Under the pieces are notes generated by a model. It was not told the origin of the DNA, ran no database searches, and saw only the letters and a program-made list of their open reading frames with translations. Source: Anisakis pegreffii (lineage: Eukaryota > Nematoda > Chromadorea > Rhabditida > Anisakidae). Taken from it: 64,000 nucleotides of DNA. Location of the stretch: positions 186,001 through 250,000 of the forward strand of contig JAPYMA010003017.1 in NCBI GenBank assembly GCA_035041965.1. Reading direction: 5' to 3'. Positions 41,701 to 54,300 of the stretch are shown here, one piece after another (positions within the stretch are counted from its first letter, which is position 1; each line of letters opens with the position of its first letter). Both the position numbers and the translations under genes were made by a program.

Positions 41701-44700
41701 TCTTTCCCTTTCTCATATTCTCACCGCTCTTCTCAGCACTCAAATCCTCATCTATTTTAACTTGCTTTATCACACCTCATACCGAATCTCGTGTAAACAA
41801 CACCGTTATGATTCAGTAAATAAACATGAACGAACCAAACCTACTCAACTGGCTAAAGCTCAATAAGTGACAATTATTAATAATGCCAGATGACATTCAT
41901 CAAAATAGATGAACATTCTCAAAGCAATAAATCAAAAGCTGTCCACATACATGCAAAACATTCTCATGTCCTTCCACATCGTCTTCATGCTCCAACACGG
42001 CGATTATCACGTTTACGATACTTTCTGCAAGTTTAGGTCCTGCTGTTATCGGGTCAGTGTATTGATCATCAGCTGACGACGCGGAAGATGCGGAATAGGC
42101 GACCAGTGAACTCAACGAATTCGCATCGATGAATTCGATTGTTTTACGAAGCAGTGATACACTCGAACGACGCACACTGACGCCAAGGGAACGCTGAAAT
42201 TTCTTCTATGAATTCCTTTCAATGACCGTTTAAAACTTGGTGCATAACGCGATGGATGCTATTAAAGAGGTTTCTACTTGTTGATAGATGAAAAAAATAA
42301 ATGTGACTACTGCTAACCTACTCATTGGTTATACATTCGATATAATGATAACTGCGATAATATCGTAATGAAAATGACCGTATCAACGATGGATAACATA
42401 CAGCAAAAGTGACAATAATAACGATTAAAATAATGATCACATTCCTAAAAAAAATCACCAACTATCATAGGAACGAACCTGAAAAACATCACAAAGAATC
42501 GGAATCACTTGCTCGAGCAAATTTCGTATCAACGCTTTATCAATGCTCTCATTTGCGGTCGTTTTACTACTATCTTCGGCTTTATTCTGCTGGCTTTTTG
42601 CTGAAATTACGTTTGCATTATATAATATCTGACACAAAAAATTTGTTCAATTGTCGCCATTTTCATTATCGTTACCTTTTTTGCAACCAATCATTTTCAT
42701 TCTAATTCCGCGTTTGTGTTCTTTGTCCAGTCATTAATAGATGAATAAAAATGGGAATAAACCACCAAACAGACAAACAAAAAGCAAATGAATAAGCGAC
42801 GATCACGCACCTTGCTCATCACTATGCATATAAGAGGATGGACTTTCGAGAATGGCTGCAACCTGTTGATGTCCTTCTTCACTGCGTTCACGTGCCTTAT
42901 CCAATGCCGTTTTACCCTCTTCATCTCGTAAGTCCGGATTCGCACCATTCCGTAACAAGATCTTCACTACCTAAAAACCGTGTTTTATGACCACATTCTA
43001 CCCCACTAATACGCTCAATGCACCCTACCACTCAAACAACAATAACAACAACACAAACATCAGGTCGTCCAAAGCAAGCCGCATAATGCAGTGATGACGA
43101 TCGTTGTCCCTTATTCACGTCAGCACCTTTATCGCATAAATACGTCACCATATCGACCGTACCAAATGCCGATGACCAATTCAACAGTGTCTGCCCAACG
43201 TCATCCGTATAATTTGCATCCACCTTAATTCCCTCCGTTCATTCACCAATACCAATCATCAGTTATGTTATAAACATCAATACCATATGATCAGTTCATC
43301 AATTAGGCGTAATTCATGATGCCTGGCCGTGGTAAAGGTGTTAAGGGTCTCGGAAAAGTTGACGCAAAGCGTTATCGCAAAGTATTGCATAATAATATCC
43401 AGGCTATTACAAAACCCGTGCAATCCGTTGTCTTGCTCGCCGAGGTGCTGTCAAACTAATACGTAAACAATAATACTACTAAACACATTAAACATTCAAT
43501 CGGTCACCTGTCCTGACTCAACAGCATCAATCAACGCGTCCGTATCACGTTGTCTGATTGCATCAATGAGATGTCGATGAGATCGCTCGAAAGCGTTGCC
43601 TGCTGAAAATCATTTCTAGCTGAGTATCATATTAAAACTAATCAAAATGAATGACTCTCATCAAAAACAGATAAAAGCTGACCATTCTCAGATCTCGACA
43701 CGACCGTCGAGCATGCAGTGGTTCGGGGCAGAGCGTTACGACCTTCGCACAATAAAACCACCAACAGATCACACAGTCGTAACGTGTCCATCACACAACG
43801 TTCGTCTTTGTTCGTTAACACAGCTCGAAGCGCTGGCACCAGCAAAGGTGAACTGAATATTCACTCCTATTATCATCCGTCAAAATAATTTGCAATTACA
43901 TCCAAAAGAATCCAATTACATGCAGTTTATCTCCGTGATGAGTTAGCTGCCTTTGTTTAGCAAACATCCTACCTGATCAATTGCTGGGTGACTGCAGACG
44001 ATCCACGACAGAGATTGCTCAACAGAGAGATGACAATCGACGTGAATGAAGTGGACCGATGTGTTTGTGACTGCGACTGTGTTGGTGTCGATGAGGATGC
44101 GTTCGAATCCGCTGAGAGTATGGACGCTTGTGAGGCCACAGTGTTCAGATTCTGCTGCGCACCGCTCAGCGATACTGTCGACGAGACCGATGGCAGTGGT
44201 ACTAAGGCTTTTAGTAAATGATTTACTAAGTCACCGTGACGTACCATTTCGACGGGATCCAATCCTTTGCGAATGAAACGATCCGTCAGTGCGGCAAAAC
44301 ATCGAAGCGCGCATTCTGATACCTGAATTATGCATACTTTCATGAGCAAGAAGACAACTTTGCAAATAATCAAACCTTTGGATCGTCATGTGCAAGCAGT
44401 GTACCAAGACTGGCACTGCACTCAGGCATTGTCGAATCGGCTGGTTCCATTTTACTGCAAAGTCTTGTCACTACTGACATCGCTGAATGCATTGTATCCT
44501 GCAATAATCTTCATTATTATTACCACTGAGATCAATCAAAATATTATTTAATAAATCAATATATCAAATTTACCAATATATCAGAATACATCAATATATG
44601 TAAATTATGTCAATGCAAATTACTTAGAAAAATAAAGAATTATAAGTGCAGACAACGGGGTTTGCACAAGCTACGCGAACTCCCCCAGAATTAACACTAA

Positions 44701-46129
44701 AAATGCAACTGATCAACTCAAACTGATCGCAACTGACGTATCATTTTCACTCAAAACTAGTCAACTATCAACGCAACAAAACGTCAAACCTTATGAACGC
44801 ACTGTCCATGCTGTATAACAAGCGAGAGCATACACTGCAAACCACCTGCATCGTAAACGGCCGAAGTCTCTCGCTGACAAATGTGCTCCAACAACTTTAC
44901 GCACTGTTCAGCTGAACAAATCGTCTTATCAATAAAAATTACTTCCTTACAATTAGGTAAGTAATTAAGCTAAATAAAGTAGTCAAGTACAGACCAAGAT
45001 CTTTGCTTGTTCGATTGCCCATTTCGGCTGCAGCTAATCGATTGCAGATTGCTTTAACAGCGCCATCGACTTGTGTTATGCGACGAGTACATTCATTTGA
45101 TACATCCAAATAATAGGTTATTGCTCGGGCTGTCACCTAAAAATAAATAATACATCACTTCTATTATAACAAAACCATACGTAGGTCAGTTGCTTTCGTG
45201 CAAAGATTTTGGCTTATGCAAAGAATCGCATTAATTCTAAACGTTTCTAACAACCGGTATTATTGGCTGGTCGTGTTTCGTTTTGCTGCGGAATAAGGAA
45301 GACTATTTAAAGCTTTCAGAAATTGAATCGCTCTCTTTTGAATATTATGAATATTACTGCTTTTTGCTTTGAAAATATTATTGAATGAAAATAATGAAAA
45401 CTGAAATTACTTTTTGCTTTGACTGAATGAAATTGAATGAAAATATTATTGCTTTGAGTCATTACGAATGAATATTATAAAATAAAAGTAAAAATGAAAC
45501 CGAGAAGCGCACCTCGAGAACATTTTCAGTGGCACTTTCATCGAGAAATATCTTACAAAGCGCTGGAAGGAACGTCCTCGGAGGACAACTCTCGAAGCAT
45601 CGATCGATATTGTCACTCATCAGCAACAACATACACAACTGCTCTAATGCCATCATCTTTAACAATTCATTCAATCAGTTGCCTTTCTCCTCTATTGTGA
45701 ACAACTCAATCATGTAATCAAGTCTTCTCGGATTAATTGAACCACCAATGGAATTTGCATAGTGATAATTACAACTATTCACAGAATATCTTATTTCCTC
45801 AAGATAATTTAAATCTTCCAGCATAAGCAACCACCCATCATCTCAAAAATCTGCATTCCAACTTGATGGAAATTCATGAACTATTTTTCTTTTGAAGAGG
45901 AAAACTTTCGAAGAAACAGAAATATGAAAAAATATGAAAATACATACGAAAATATGAAATATGAAAAAAAATATGAAAATACGAAAATACTCTTCGAGAA
46001 ATATGAAAAAATAACAGAAATATGAAAAAATAATTCGAGTGAAAATACGAAAATAACCTGTAAATCGCGTTCATCGCCCACCCCCGTTTGCAGCCACTCC
46101 AGAAGAGTGTCCGGATCGATGCCATCCAT
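25214..46129 (-). CDS. HECTD1: HECTD1, HECT-type E3 ubiquitin ligase
   Basis: I join 49 exons from ATG at 46129 ([14 protein letters not shown]) to TGA at 25214-25216, about 3,128 aa once one extra base is discounted; human HECTD1 is about 2,610. Domain order matches the family: armadillo-like N-terminus, ankyrin repeats (exons 43223-43059 and 42970-42811, near residues 407-514), a SUN/discoidin-like domain (exons 37014-36065), MIB/HERC2 ([14 protein letters not shown], in exon 35767-33856), and the C-terminal HECT domain from about residue 2700. The catalytic Cys is TGC at 25310-25312 (VNTCVHY), 31 residues before the end. The family builds ubiquitin chains in development and adhesion signalling. 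The 1,912-bp exon is low-complexity and GC-richer than its neighbours. A 1-bp insertion is apparent at 39540-39542. HUWE1 lies upstream on the same strand. Confidence 0.96.
25461..26633. repeat. 42-bp minisatellite, about 28 copies, in the last HECTD1 intron
   Basis: A 42-bp unit is repeated head to tail about 28 times with very few differences. The unit runs ACTCTCATTAGCAC, then a variable 4-base core, then CCTACCAGTACC and ATTATTATCAGT. Two main variants alternate irregularly (ACAATCC and ACTATTC), with rarer ACCATCC and ACTATCC forms; one copy carries CCTG for CCAG. Because 42 is divisible by three, both strands stay open through the array: a 14-residue ISTxxSTI-type repeat on plus and [14 protein letters not shown] on minus. 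The array lies inside the intron from 26787 to 25396, so normal splicing removes it. The near-identity indicates recent expansion or homogenisation. Confidence 0.97.
33683..33727 (-). other. HECTD1: 45-bp HECTD1 exon with a duplicated LNALELEEL motif
   Basis: Between exons 35767-33856 and 33611-33426 a TTATTCAG acceptor and a GTGAG donor bound a 45-bp block. It opens and closes in phase 1, as the neighbours require. It encodes [15 protein letters not shown]. The end of exon 32805-32669 encodes [12 protein letters not shown], and 22 of 23 bases are identical (33697-33719 against 32673-32695). This points to a short coding duplication inside the gene. The exon could be constitutive or skipped without changing frame. 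Confidence 0.65.
39741..39770. repeat. AAT trinucleotide microsatellite in a HECTD1 intron
   Basis: A run of AAT units with one interruption directly follows the donor of exon 39951-39771. Confidence 0.7.
43319..43473 (+). pseudogene. Truncated, frameshifted histone H4 pseudogene
   Basis: From ATG at 43319 the frame reads [13 protein letters not shown], then [14 protein letters not shown], which matches the start of histone H4. After KP one extra base shifts the frame. The H4 reading continues one frame over as [14 protein letters not shown] and then stops at 43471-43473; in the original frame a TAA follows at 43457-43459. Only about the first 46 of 103 residues remain, with several changes at otherwise invariant positions. 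It lies antisense in the HECTD1 intron between exons 43602-43508 and 43223-43059. Single-exon H4 genes give intronless copies, so a retrocopy or DNA fragment cannot be told apart. Confidence 0.9.
45903..46055. repeat. Degenerate ATATGAAA/TACGAAA simple repeat in HECTD1 intron 1
   Basis: Units such as AAATATGAAA and AATACGAAA recur about 15 times just downstream of the first HECTD1 exon (46129-46058). On the sense strand this is a TTTCATATT-rich, pyrimidine-biased tract beside the 5' splice site. Confidence 0.75.
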
Positions 46130-46855
46130 TCTGTTTTGACTGCTGCTGTTTCGTTGTTTGTTTGTTTCGTTTTTGTTTTATATTCTCTAAGTTCCTCTTT
46201 TCTTAAATATATGAAAACGAATTCCCTTAAATAAATCCAATCACAACTGCGTTGCCATCAAATTGCTCTGCTTCACGACGACGCATTCACACTGCTCAAT
46301 AAAATGCAATACGAACAAAATACTGCGAACAATTGCAAAGCAATTTCTTATATCTCCGATTGAATTAATCGTTATTCAATAACTAAAATAACCTCATCAT
46401 TCGCCCAATACAACCAACAACAAACGAATTCCACGCGAATGCAATAAGAACTATACAATTGCCGAGTTTTTTCCAAAGAAAGAATGAAACAAATGAAATT
46501 AAAAAATCAATCGTGATCTTATAAGAAAAAGGCGAATGAAAAAATCTTTCAGTGAGGGTGTAACTGAGATGAGATTGGTAATTCATTTGGATCTGATTCT
46601 TAATTCTGCAATTATCGATCAACTTCACATTTCTAAGCAGTTTCTATTGACACAACTCGTTGTTTACTACTTCAATGAATTAATTCATCCACTCACTCAT
46701 ACATACACATATCCATCCATCCAATCCACATACAAATCTCCTCACTCGCCACCCAACTGTTTCTCTACACACCACTATTCTCCACATATTAATCACTCTC
46801 GCATCACATGTAATCGACGTACTCGCACCGAGATTTCCTCTCGAGACCGCTACTT
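46130..46855. other. Upstream region of HECTD1
   Basis: Immediately 5' of the HECTD1 start codon. A GC-richer island at about 46,780-46,860 has an open minus frame (GEEVADKRLKVAVSRGNLGA) that is not explained by the candidate secreted-protein model. It may be coding, or part of the HECTD1 promoter or leader. Nothing else is supported. Confidence 0.35.
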
Positions 46856-47465
46856 TCAACCTCTTATCAGCCACTTCTTCACCGTTTGTGAACGATCCCC
46901 CGCGATAACATACAGATAACCGAACCGACAGTCACTCGTTCTCATTGAGCCAGAGACGATTGATTTTGCATTACTTATTGCTATCCTCATAACCTCAATA
47001 AAAATCAGTTTATTTCACAGTTTAGTGATTTTCATGGGCGTACATCAGAACGACACGGGTACCAGATTGACGAGTTAGAAATATTAATACTGACCGTTTC
47101 CTAAATGTTTCTTTGACATTCAGTGAATAATATGTCCAAAATGATTGACTGATATCAAACAATTGACTCTTTTGCTATCGCTCACGATTCAAACTTTGAC
47201 ATGCTCAGAATAATTTCTAAAAATATCATTCCGAACTGATTTGTACTTTTTCGAATGACAGTCTTTAAGAGTTCATATGCCAATCTACCGTTCCTATATC
47301 CTATTTAATGAGAGCGTAAAAATCACTACCCCACTGGACTGGTTCATTCGGAGGCATTATTCAGTCAACGTTCAGACCATTGTCCGCAACCCATTGAGAG
47401 CAAAAAGCGACAAGCAAAACCGTCCACTGAAATACTAACTGACAGAATATCTGACGAAAAGTCAT
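46856..47465 (-). CDS. Candidate small secreted protein gene (three exons, 96 aa)
   Basis: Exon 1, 47465-47370, reads MTFRQIFCQLVFQWTVLLVA then FCSQWVADNGLN: a basic start, a hydrophobic core and a plausible signal-peptidase site. Exon 2, 47100-47044, follows an ATTTAG acceptor and reads ETVSINISNSSIWYPCRSD, with two N-glycosylation sequons (NIS, NSS). Exon 3, 46993-46856, reads VMRIAISNAKSIV, then DCRFGYLYVIAGDRSQ, then VKKWLIRG and a stop. All three junctions are phase 0. The gene sits between HUWE1 and HECTD1 on the same strand. No family is recognised. Weak points: every exon is short, and a second minus frame (to 46,680) is also open next to exon 3, so the 3' end may differ. Alternatively this is HECTD1 5' leader sequence. 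Confidence 0.38.
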
Positions 47466-48492
47466 TCTCGATAGAACTCTTCCAATATTTCCATGGAATA
47501 TTCACCGGATGAAAGCGTTCATTTAATACGCATTCAATAAAAGAAAATGAATGACAAATGTAAAAGTGAATAATAAAATGAAGAAAGTTTAAGAGTCAAG
47601 TAAACGGCAACGATAAACGTCATTGCGAAATGACATCCGTTCATCGCCCACGATCAAAACATGACATATTAATCATCGTCATCCGCATAAAACAAAAATA
47701 AACGAACACTTTATTGATCATCAATCAACCGTTTCAAACAACTAAAAAGTGCTTCAAATTAAACTCAAATGAAAATCGAATTTCATTTCAAAACACAAAA
47801 TATTTATGAATGAATAATTATTGAAAATGTAACACAAAACAACGTCTCTGTGAACGATTAAAACCATTATCAATATAATATTATATCACTTAGCAAAAAC
47901 AAAAACTAACGATAAAATTCGAAACATATAATATAATATAATTGCGATTGAAGATCAATTTTAATTATCAATAATGGGATGGTTCAATTTCGAACGGGTG
48001 GGTCACTAACACTAATCTCCTCATTAATATTGCCATTGTTACTATTATTACTATTATTATTGCTATTACTATTATCATCCCAATCTCATCACCTGAAGTC
48101 GAAAGCAAACAATTTGATACATCTCATTAATGACACGGCACCGAATCACACAAAATATCATCTATATAACAGATGAAACGGATAACATTCAAAACAATCA
48201 TAATAATAGTAATAACAATAACAGCAGTAATAACAAAAGTAATCGTAACGATATCGCTTGAGCAATATGCCTCTGAAGAAGATGATGAAGAGGAACAAAC
48301 CAAACTTCAATTAATTCTCGTAATATTTATAGTAAAAAGATCAGAAAAGATACACGATATGGATAGACGACGTAAAGCATGACGCAAGAAGCTAATAAAT
48401 TCGAACTGAAATCAGAGAAATCACAGAGAATCTCAAGGCAACATCGCTCTTCGAAATCAATATTCATAAATCGACACCTGCTCAGTTGTTGT
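47466..48492. other. Spacer downstream of HUWE1 with opposed trinucleotide tracts
   Basis: No certain gene. A plus-strand TTA/CTA/TTG tract at about 48030-48080 and its complement-like AAT/AGT/AAC tract at about 48195-48245 could pair as an imperfect inverted repeat. Their reading frames give poly-Leu, Ile-rich or Asn-rich strings depending on frame. One minus frame (ending NEEISVSDPPVRN near 47,980) looks coding but I cannot connect it. Confidence 0.4.
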
Positions 48493-51334
48493 TCAAGCAA
48501 AACCGAAACCTTCACTGCACTCGCGAACTGCCAACAGTAACATATCCCTTAACTTCTCGTACGAATCGTACGCAGGCAAATCCAATTGATTGAAACTGAA
48601 ATTTATTTGAACTTCACACTTTATTATAATCACGTCACAACCCATCATTATTATCATGATCTTATCACCAGAATGATAATTACTTTCCACTGATGAACAA
48701 TTCTCATATTATTATTACTATTAATACTGTTCCTCTAATCACGCACACATTCCAATAAGAATGAAGACCGCATAAAAGCGAAACCATTACACCTTATCAA
48801 GTCAAATAAGTGATTAAACAAACCAAGTGTGTGCTGCCGGAAGGCGATCGTCTGAGCGTGAATCCATATGAATTGAGAATTTCTGGATGCCGTTCATACC
48901 CTCCAAAGAGGCGAATCCTTGCAGTGGTACCTTACTTGTACCCGTTACGAACTGCAAAAACTTGGCACGATCCTCTTGCTCAAACGAACGCAATGCTTTC
49001 CAGAACCATTTGATCTGTAATTTCACACTTTTCATCAACACGTCGGCAAATATCACATCTAAAATTACTATTTGTTTCTGCACAAAATGAACACTTAAAA
49101 CTAAATTACCCAAACAAAGATACAATTTACTTACTTATCTGAACAACACCTAAACTATTATTGCTCAGATAAGCTTAAACAAAAGCATTTCATTCTATTC
49201 GTTTGTTAATCTATGCGCCACAACACATACCTGAGGTGATGTTTTATTGTAGGCTTTATATTCGGTGTTCGCGTACAGATCGTCGATATCAATGTTTGGC
49301 AGACCACTGATGAGAAGTTCGAGTTCTTGTTCGTTGAACATTGAGATCAGTCGCTTCGGAATTATTTCATAGAAGCCATCCAAAAATGCCGATAGTTGTT
49401 GCTTGATCGATCCTGCAACAGAACATTGCCACATTTCATTCAGTCCACTTTCAAACAAAAATGTTGGATAACCGATACAATTCAACCAAACCAAAAAAAT
49501 CAACACTCCTCACAAAACTAACCAGTCATTTTCATTTGACACACCAACTTCACGTATTCTTCTTTATTCTCATCAGTCACCGTCACATTCGCACCACCCT
49601 CTTTCAACTCTTTCATTTTACGAACGCCAAATTCCTCCACTTCCAAGCTGAACGTCAGCTCGGTACCCAGTTCTTCGATGGGATTGTTCAGCAAAAATTC
49701 CAACGATTTGTAGAAACTCGGATCCTTAAATCATAGCCACAAAACTGTATATAGAAACTGACTACTATCACTTGTTCCTTATGTGGAATTTTGCTTTGGA
49801 GATTAATTGCCTAGTAACAGTCTCAACAAGAATCATTTTTAATTCGTCAAGTGGCAGAAATTCACAACTTTTTAATGATGTTCAACAATTAACAGTTCCG
49901 ATTCTGCGATTTCCTTTATCATTCCTTCAGATTCATAAGCACTTAAAGGACCTATTCCCGTCAAACATTAATTTCTCTAAAAACAAAAATGCCGCTGAAT
50001 GTCATGTCATATTCCCGCAAAGAACATCATGTCCACATTTAATTCTTCAGCGAATAGCAAAATCTCACCTCTGACTCAAGATCCTGTGCACGTACGGGCA
50101 GATTCAGGATGTGCTTATAGAAGGCTCTCGTAAAGAAACAATCCAATAGTTTATTCTCGTACACCGCTTTTGCTATCAATCGTCCAACAAACTGCAAATT
50201 TGTTTCCATTTCATTCCGAGAACGTCAATTTTGTTCGATAAAACTTTTCGGCCGAATGAATTACCATGTTACTTTAGTACAATAAAAATAAAAAATGCAT
50301 TTTTTTGAGCAATGGTGAAATCACAATGACAATTGAGTCGGTATCCAACGTCAATCAATCAAATGATATGTTGAAGTAATAAAATAGTGAATAAAGTAAA
50401 CGCTTCGAAACCTTGAAGTAGTCAAGATGCTCTGGATTGATATACGATGTTTTGTTGATCATGTAGGTGACACGATCGCCGGGTGCTGTTATGAAGAGTG
50501 CGTAATTGGGGTTGAAGATCTCGCGGGTGATTATCGAGAACCATTCACGAAGTAAACCGCCAGCATCCTGCCCTTCCTCGCCCTCGAATATTATATAGAA
50601 TCGCGCCTTCCATTCAGGACCTCGCATTCGGAACAGTTCACGGAAACTATCGCTGAACAAATGACTGCGTCGAATTCGCACGGCCACATCCTCGTTTCTG
50701 CAACAACAAGCAAATAACTTTTCAATCTGATTTCCTTCAACTCCCGTTTAATACAACGGCCTTTCGACATCTTTCGACTTTATCCAAAATACAAAATTTT
50801 TTTTTGCAATTTTCTCACTGATCATTTCTGAACTACTCTCGCACCTTATATCCTATTCTACTATAATACTGCCATCGTCAATTCCACACTTCGAATTTCT
50901 ACTTGCAGTTAATAAAATGAGAACGGTCCTGTCTGACAGATGAAACATAAAGCAAAAGCGCTTTAATAAATTTATGTCCTCATCCACATGCAAATATCTT
51001 TTCAAATAATAACTTAAGATGAACGATACTCTCAAATAACCACTATAAAAAACTCCTAATTTGCAATTAAGCCCAGAATCAACTGAAACAGTTATGTACT
51101 ACGCAACCAGCATATGAGATACAAATCAAAACGAGCTAAACAAAAAATCAAAACATCATTCGAGTGCTATTCACCTGACTGGGCCATCCAGTTTCTGCAT
51201 TTGTTTCCTGAAATACTTCCGCTTCACGTCGAAATCCAACAACTTCGGCATCTGAATGAGAATCGCGAACGGTCCATCCGAAAGATCCGTTCCACTCTGT
51301 CGCAACACTTGATTCAGCACACTGCGATGCTTCT
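48493..51334 (-). other. HUWE1: HECT domain exons of HUWE1
   Basis: Exons 51334-51175 ([20 protein letters not shown]), 50697-50412 ([18 protein letters not shown]), 50191-50069 ([20 protein letters not shown]), 49724-49523, 49412-49231 ([14 protein letters not shown]), 49014-48824 ([19 protein letters not shown]) and 48595-48493 (FNQLDLPAY to GFGFA). The catalytic Cys lies 33 residues from the C-terminus. Its codon is split: TG at 48825-48824 and T at 48595. Both HECT lobes are complete. Confidence 0.96.
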
Positions 51335-54300
51335 CTGAACAAGGCAGCAATTTGATAAACGATTATACCAAAACCTTATCTGATCACATCCTTATATTCT
51401 TAAATTACTACATATTTAAAATGATTTAGAAAGCACTAGTGCAAAACACATAATCAATACGAATGGTGTAAATATTTTTCACAATAAAAATGTGTCAAAA
51501 CGTTCTAACAGCACACACAAGAACAACAATGAACTGACTGCTAATCAGATAACAGATACAAGCTGGGTCATAGCCTGACTCAAGCTCACAACATCAATGA
51601 TACTAGTATACCACTCGGTTTCGAGCAAACCTTTTTTACCCGTTAGCCGAGAAAAATTTTGCTCAAAACCTAGTGGTGTTCCAATATCACTAATGAATTG
51701 ACTGCTTTCACCGATAAAACGAACAAACGAATAATGAACCATAAACGAAATCTTACCAGCAAATTGGACCAATTTGACGGCGTCTGGATGCTGAGTGTAT
51801 TTACTGGGATCAATACCCGACAAAGTATGGCCATGCACCAGGAAGAATGCCTCAGCAGCCGGTTGCAACGCTAACGCTGCATGCGCATCGGACTTCGCTA
51901 AACGCTGAAGGCATGCCGAAACAAGCTCCCACAACGGATCCAACGAACTCAACAGCACACTCAAACGATCGTTGTCTGGTGGCAGCGTCTAAATTCAATT
52001 GAGTAATCACTTGTTGAATTGCTTAACGACCCACTAATCACAACTTTGACGCAATTATCACAAAATTATCATTCTAATTAATAAATACTGTTTGTTTCCG
52101 CACGAATTTTCGCCCAATTTTTTTGATTAATCAACTCATCCACCACAAAGCTGTCGTAATATATATATATGTACCCAATAGAACATAACAATACCCAATA
52201 GAATTGCAACAATTAAACAGAACATAAAACAGATAACCACCTCCGAGTCGACCTTTGACGATTGTTGTTCAGAATCTTTGCTCTGTTCAACGGTATCACC
52301 TCGCTCACTGCTCGCCTCACCCTCACCGGCTGCATTCTCGGACTGTGGTTGTTGCTGTTGTTGTTGTTGTTGTTGTGACTGTTTATTCTTATTGGCCGTA
52401 TCGAACGCTTGTTTCATTTTAATAATGATTTGTAGTGTCCGCAGTAAAGTGTTCTGCAGGCCGTGTTTGTCAATTATCGCACGTATTATCGGCAACTGCA
52501 GTTCATCACATTCGCACTTATTCATCACCTCACGCCAATTACTTAAACCATCCACCACTACCGTCGATTCATCGTATCTGAAATAATACATTCATAAATT
52601 TACTCTTTAAGTAAACTTTTCTTCCGGTAAACAGCAATTATATCATTATAGATCATTTCTCAAAATCACTTCATAAAACGAACCAACAACACAAATACGA
52701 ACGAACCTATTGACAGTAGTTCGACGAGACGATGTACTTGGTTGATTGCTGGCAGTTGGAATGGCCGTTGATGGGGTCAATGGCGATGCCGTGCTGCTTG
52801 ACGGTGCTCCAGCAGCCATCGCCATCAGATTCGCCGAAGAGTCTTCGCTTCGAATCGGGATCGTCTCCAGTTGCTTATGAAGTTCACGCATTGATTCCAT
52901 CAACTTATGACCGAGTCGCTCAGCCGCGGCTATGAATATTCGATCCAGTAGGGCTTTCGTTGGTCCGCTTAGCGCTCGGATCGCTTCCATCAAGAAATTA
53001 CGTCCCTCCGTTAGACCCTCCTCAGAGCACTTCCCTTCGGTCAGCACCTTAACAACACATTTTCCGGTACCAATCACGATCAAGTGCAAATGCTGGTGAA
53101 TTCATAAATAAAAATTATTACCAGTAAATTGACACAAATAAACATCAAAATGCAAATATATTACATGACAACGTAATAATAATAACAATAATGTCACTAT
53201 ATCACAATGATAAAGATTCATTTCGTATTCTGTGTACGTCATACTTCCAGCTTAACTTTCCATAAAACATTATCACTATCATTATTTCATTGCCTCAGTC
53301 TAGAACGCAATACAACAAAACAATTCAAGACGATCAGCTGCTGATCATGTGAAATCTGATCGGTGCAACATACCGTAACAACCGTGTCAAGTTGATCTTG
53401 AAGTGGAGATCGTTGTGTACCCTCGGTGATACCCAATTTGGTGAGAGTATCGTCGGGAAGGGTTTGCACAATCTACAAACAATCGAACAAATTCAATTAG
53501 CACTTCTTATGACTCTCCGAAACTGGCTCATAACGAATACCGTTTTGCTTTCTTACAATCAGTTTCAATCAATAATCATAGAATTCGATTCTACCGTTTC
53601 ACATAATGAAACCAACAATGTTCCAATATGACCGACTAATATACCGATTACGTGAGGAATCAATATTTCTAAGACGAGATGAGATGAGATCTCTTCCCGC
53701 AAATTTACTCAGAATTTCTCTTTCTTAAGCTTATCACATTGGTGTGTTCACTAAAAATGCGTACTGTTTAACTTCTCAGCGTTACACCTAATCAAACCTT
53801 ACATCAATCAATCTGAAACCATTCAAAGAGATTCAGTGCTATTCACAAACGTGTTCCAGATAAACTATTCCAGTATTCTATCAGATACGATACGCAATTG
53901 CTGAAACAAACACGATTTTCGTGCAAACAATCAATGAACCGAAATGCTTACAGTGCACAACAGACGAAGGAATCGATCTTGCAGTTGTGTTGACGTACGC
54001 ACCACAGATCTCTTCAAATAGGACATCAGAATGCCGATCGCACTGTCTTCAAGAGTTGAGTTCGGCAACGTTGATGAAAGAATCGCGGCCGCATTTGGCG
54101 ATAGCGATGAGGAGGACAGCCCGAATTCACCGGAACCTGTCGATGACGAATGAAGGCGATGCCCACCGCGAGAGTGTGATTGGCTGTCGCCTTTAGAGAT
54201 GCTGCAATCCAACGTTCCACTACTAAACACCTTCTCATAGCCATTACTAACTGCTTGCATCACACTTCTAACACGTCATTGAAAGACTGTTTGCTGCTCT

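Noticed and set aside
46536..46919. 127-codon plus-strand ORF rich in His/Tyr/Ser/Pro
   Set aside because: Composition reflects CA/TC-rich sequence. Minus-strand frames over the same DNA look more like coding sequence.
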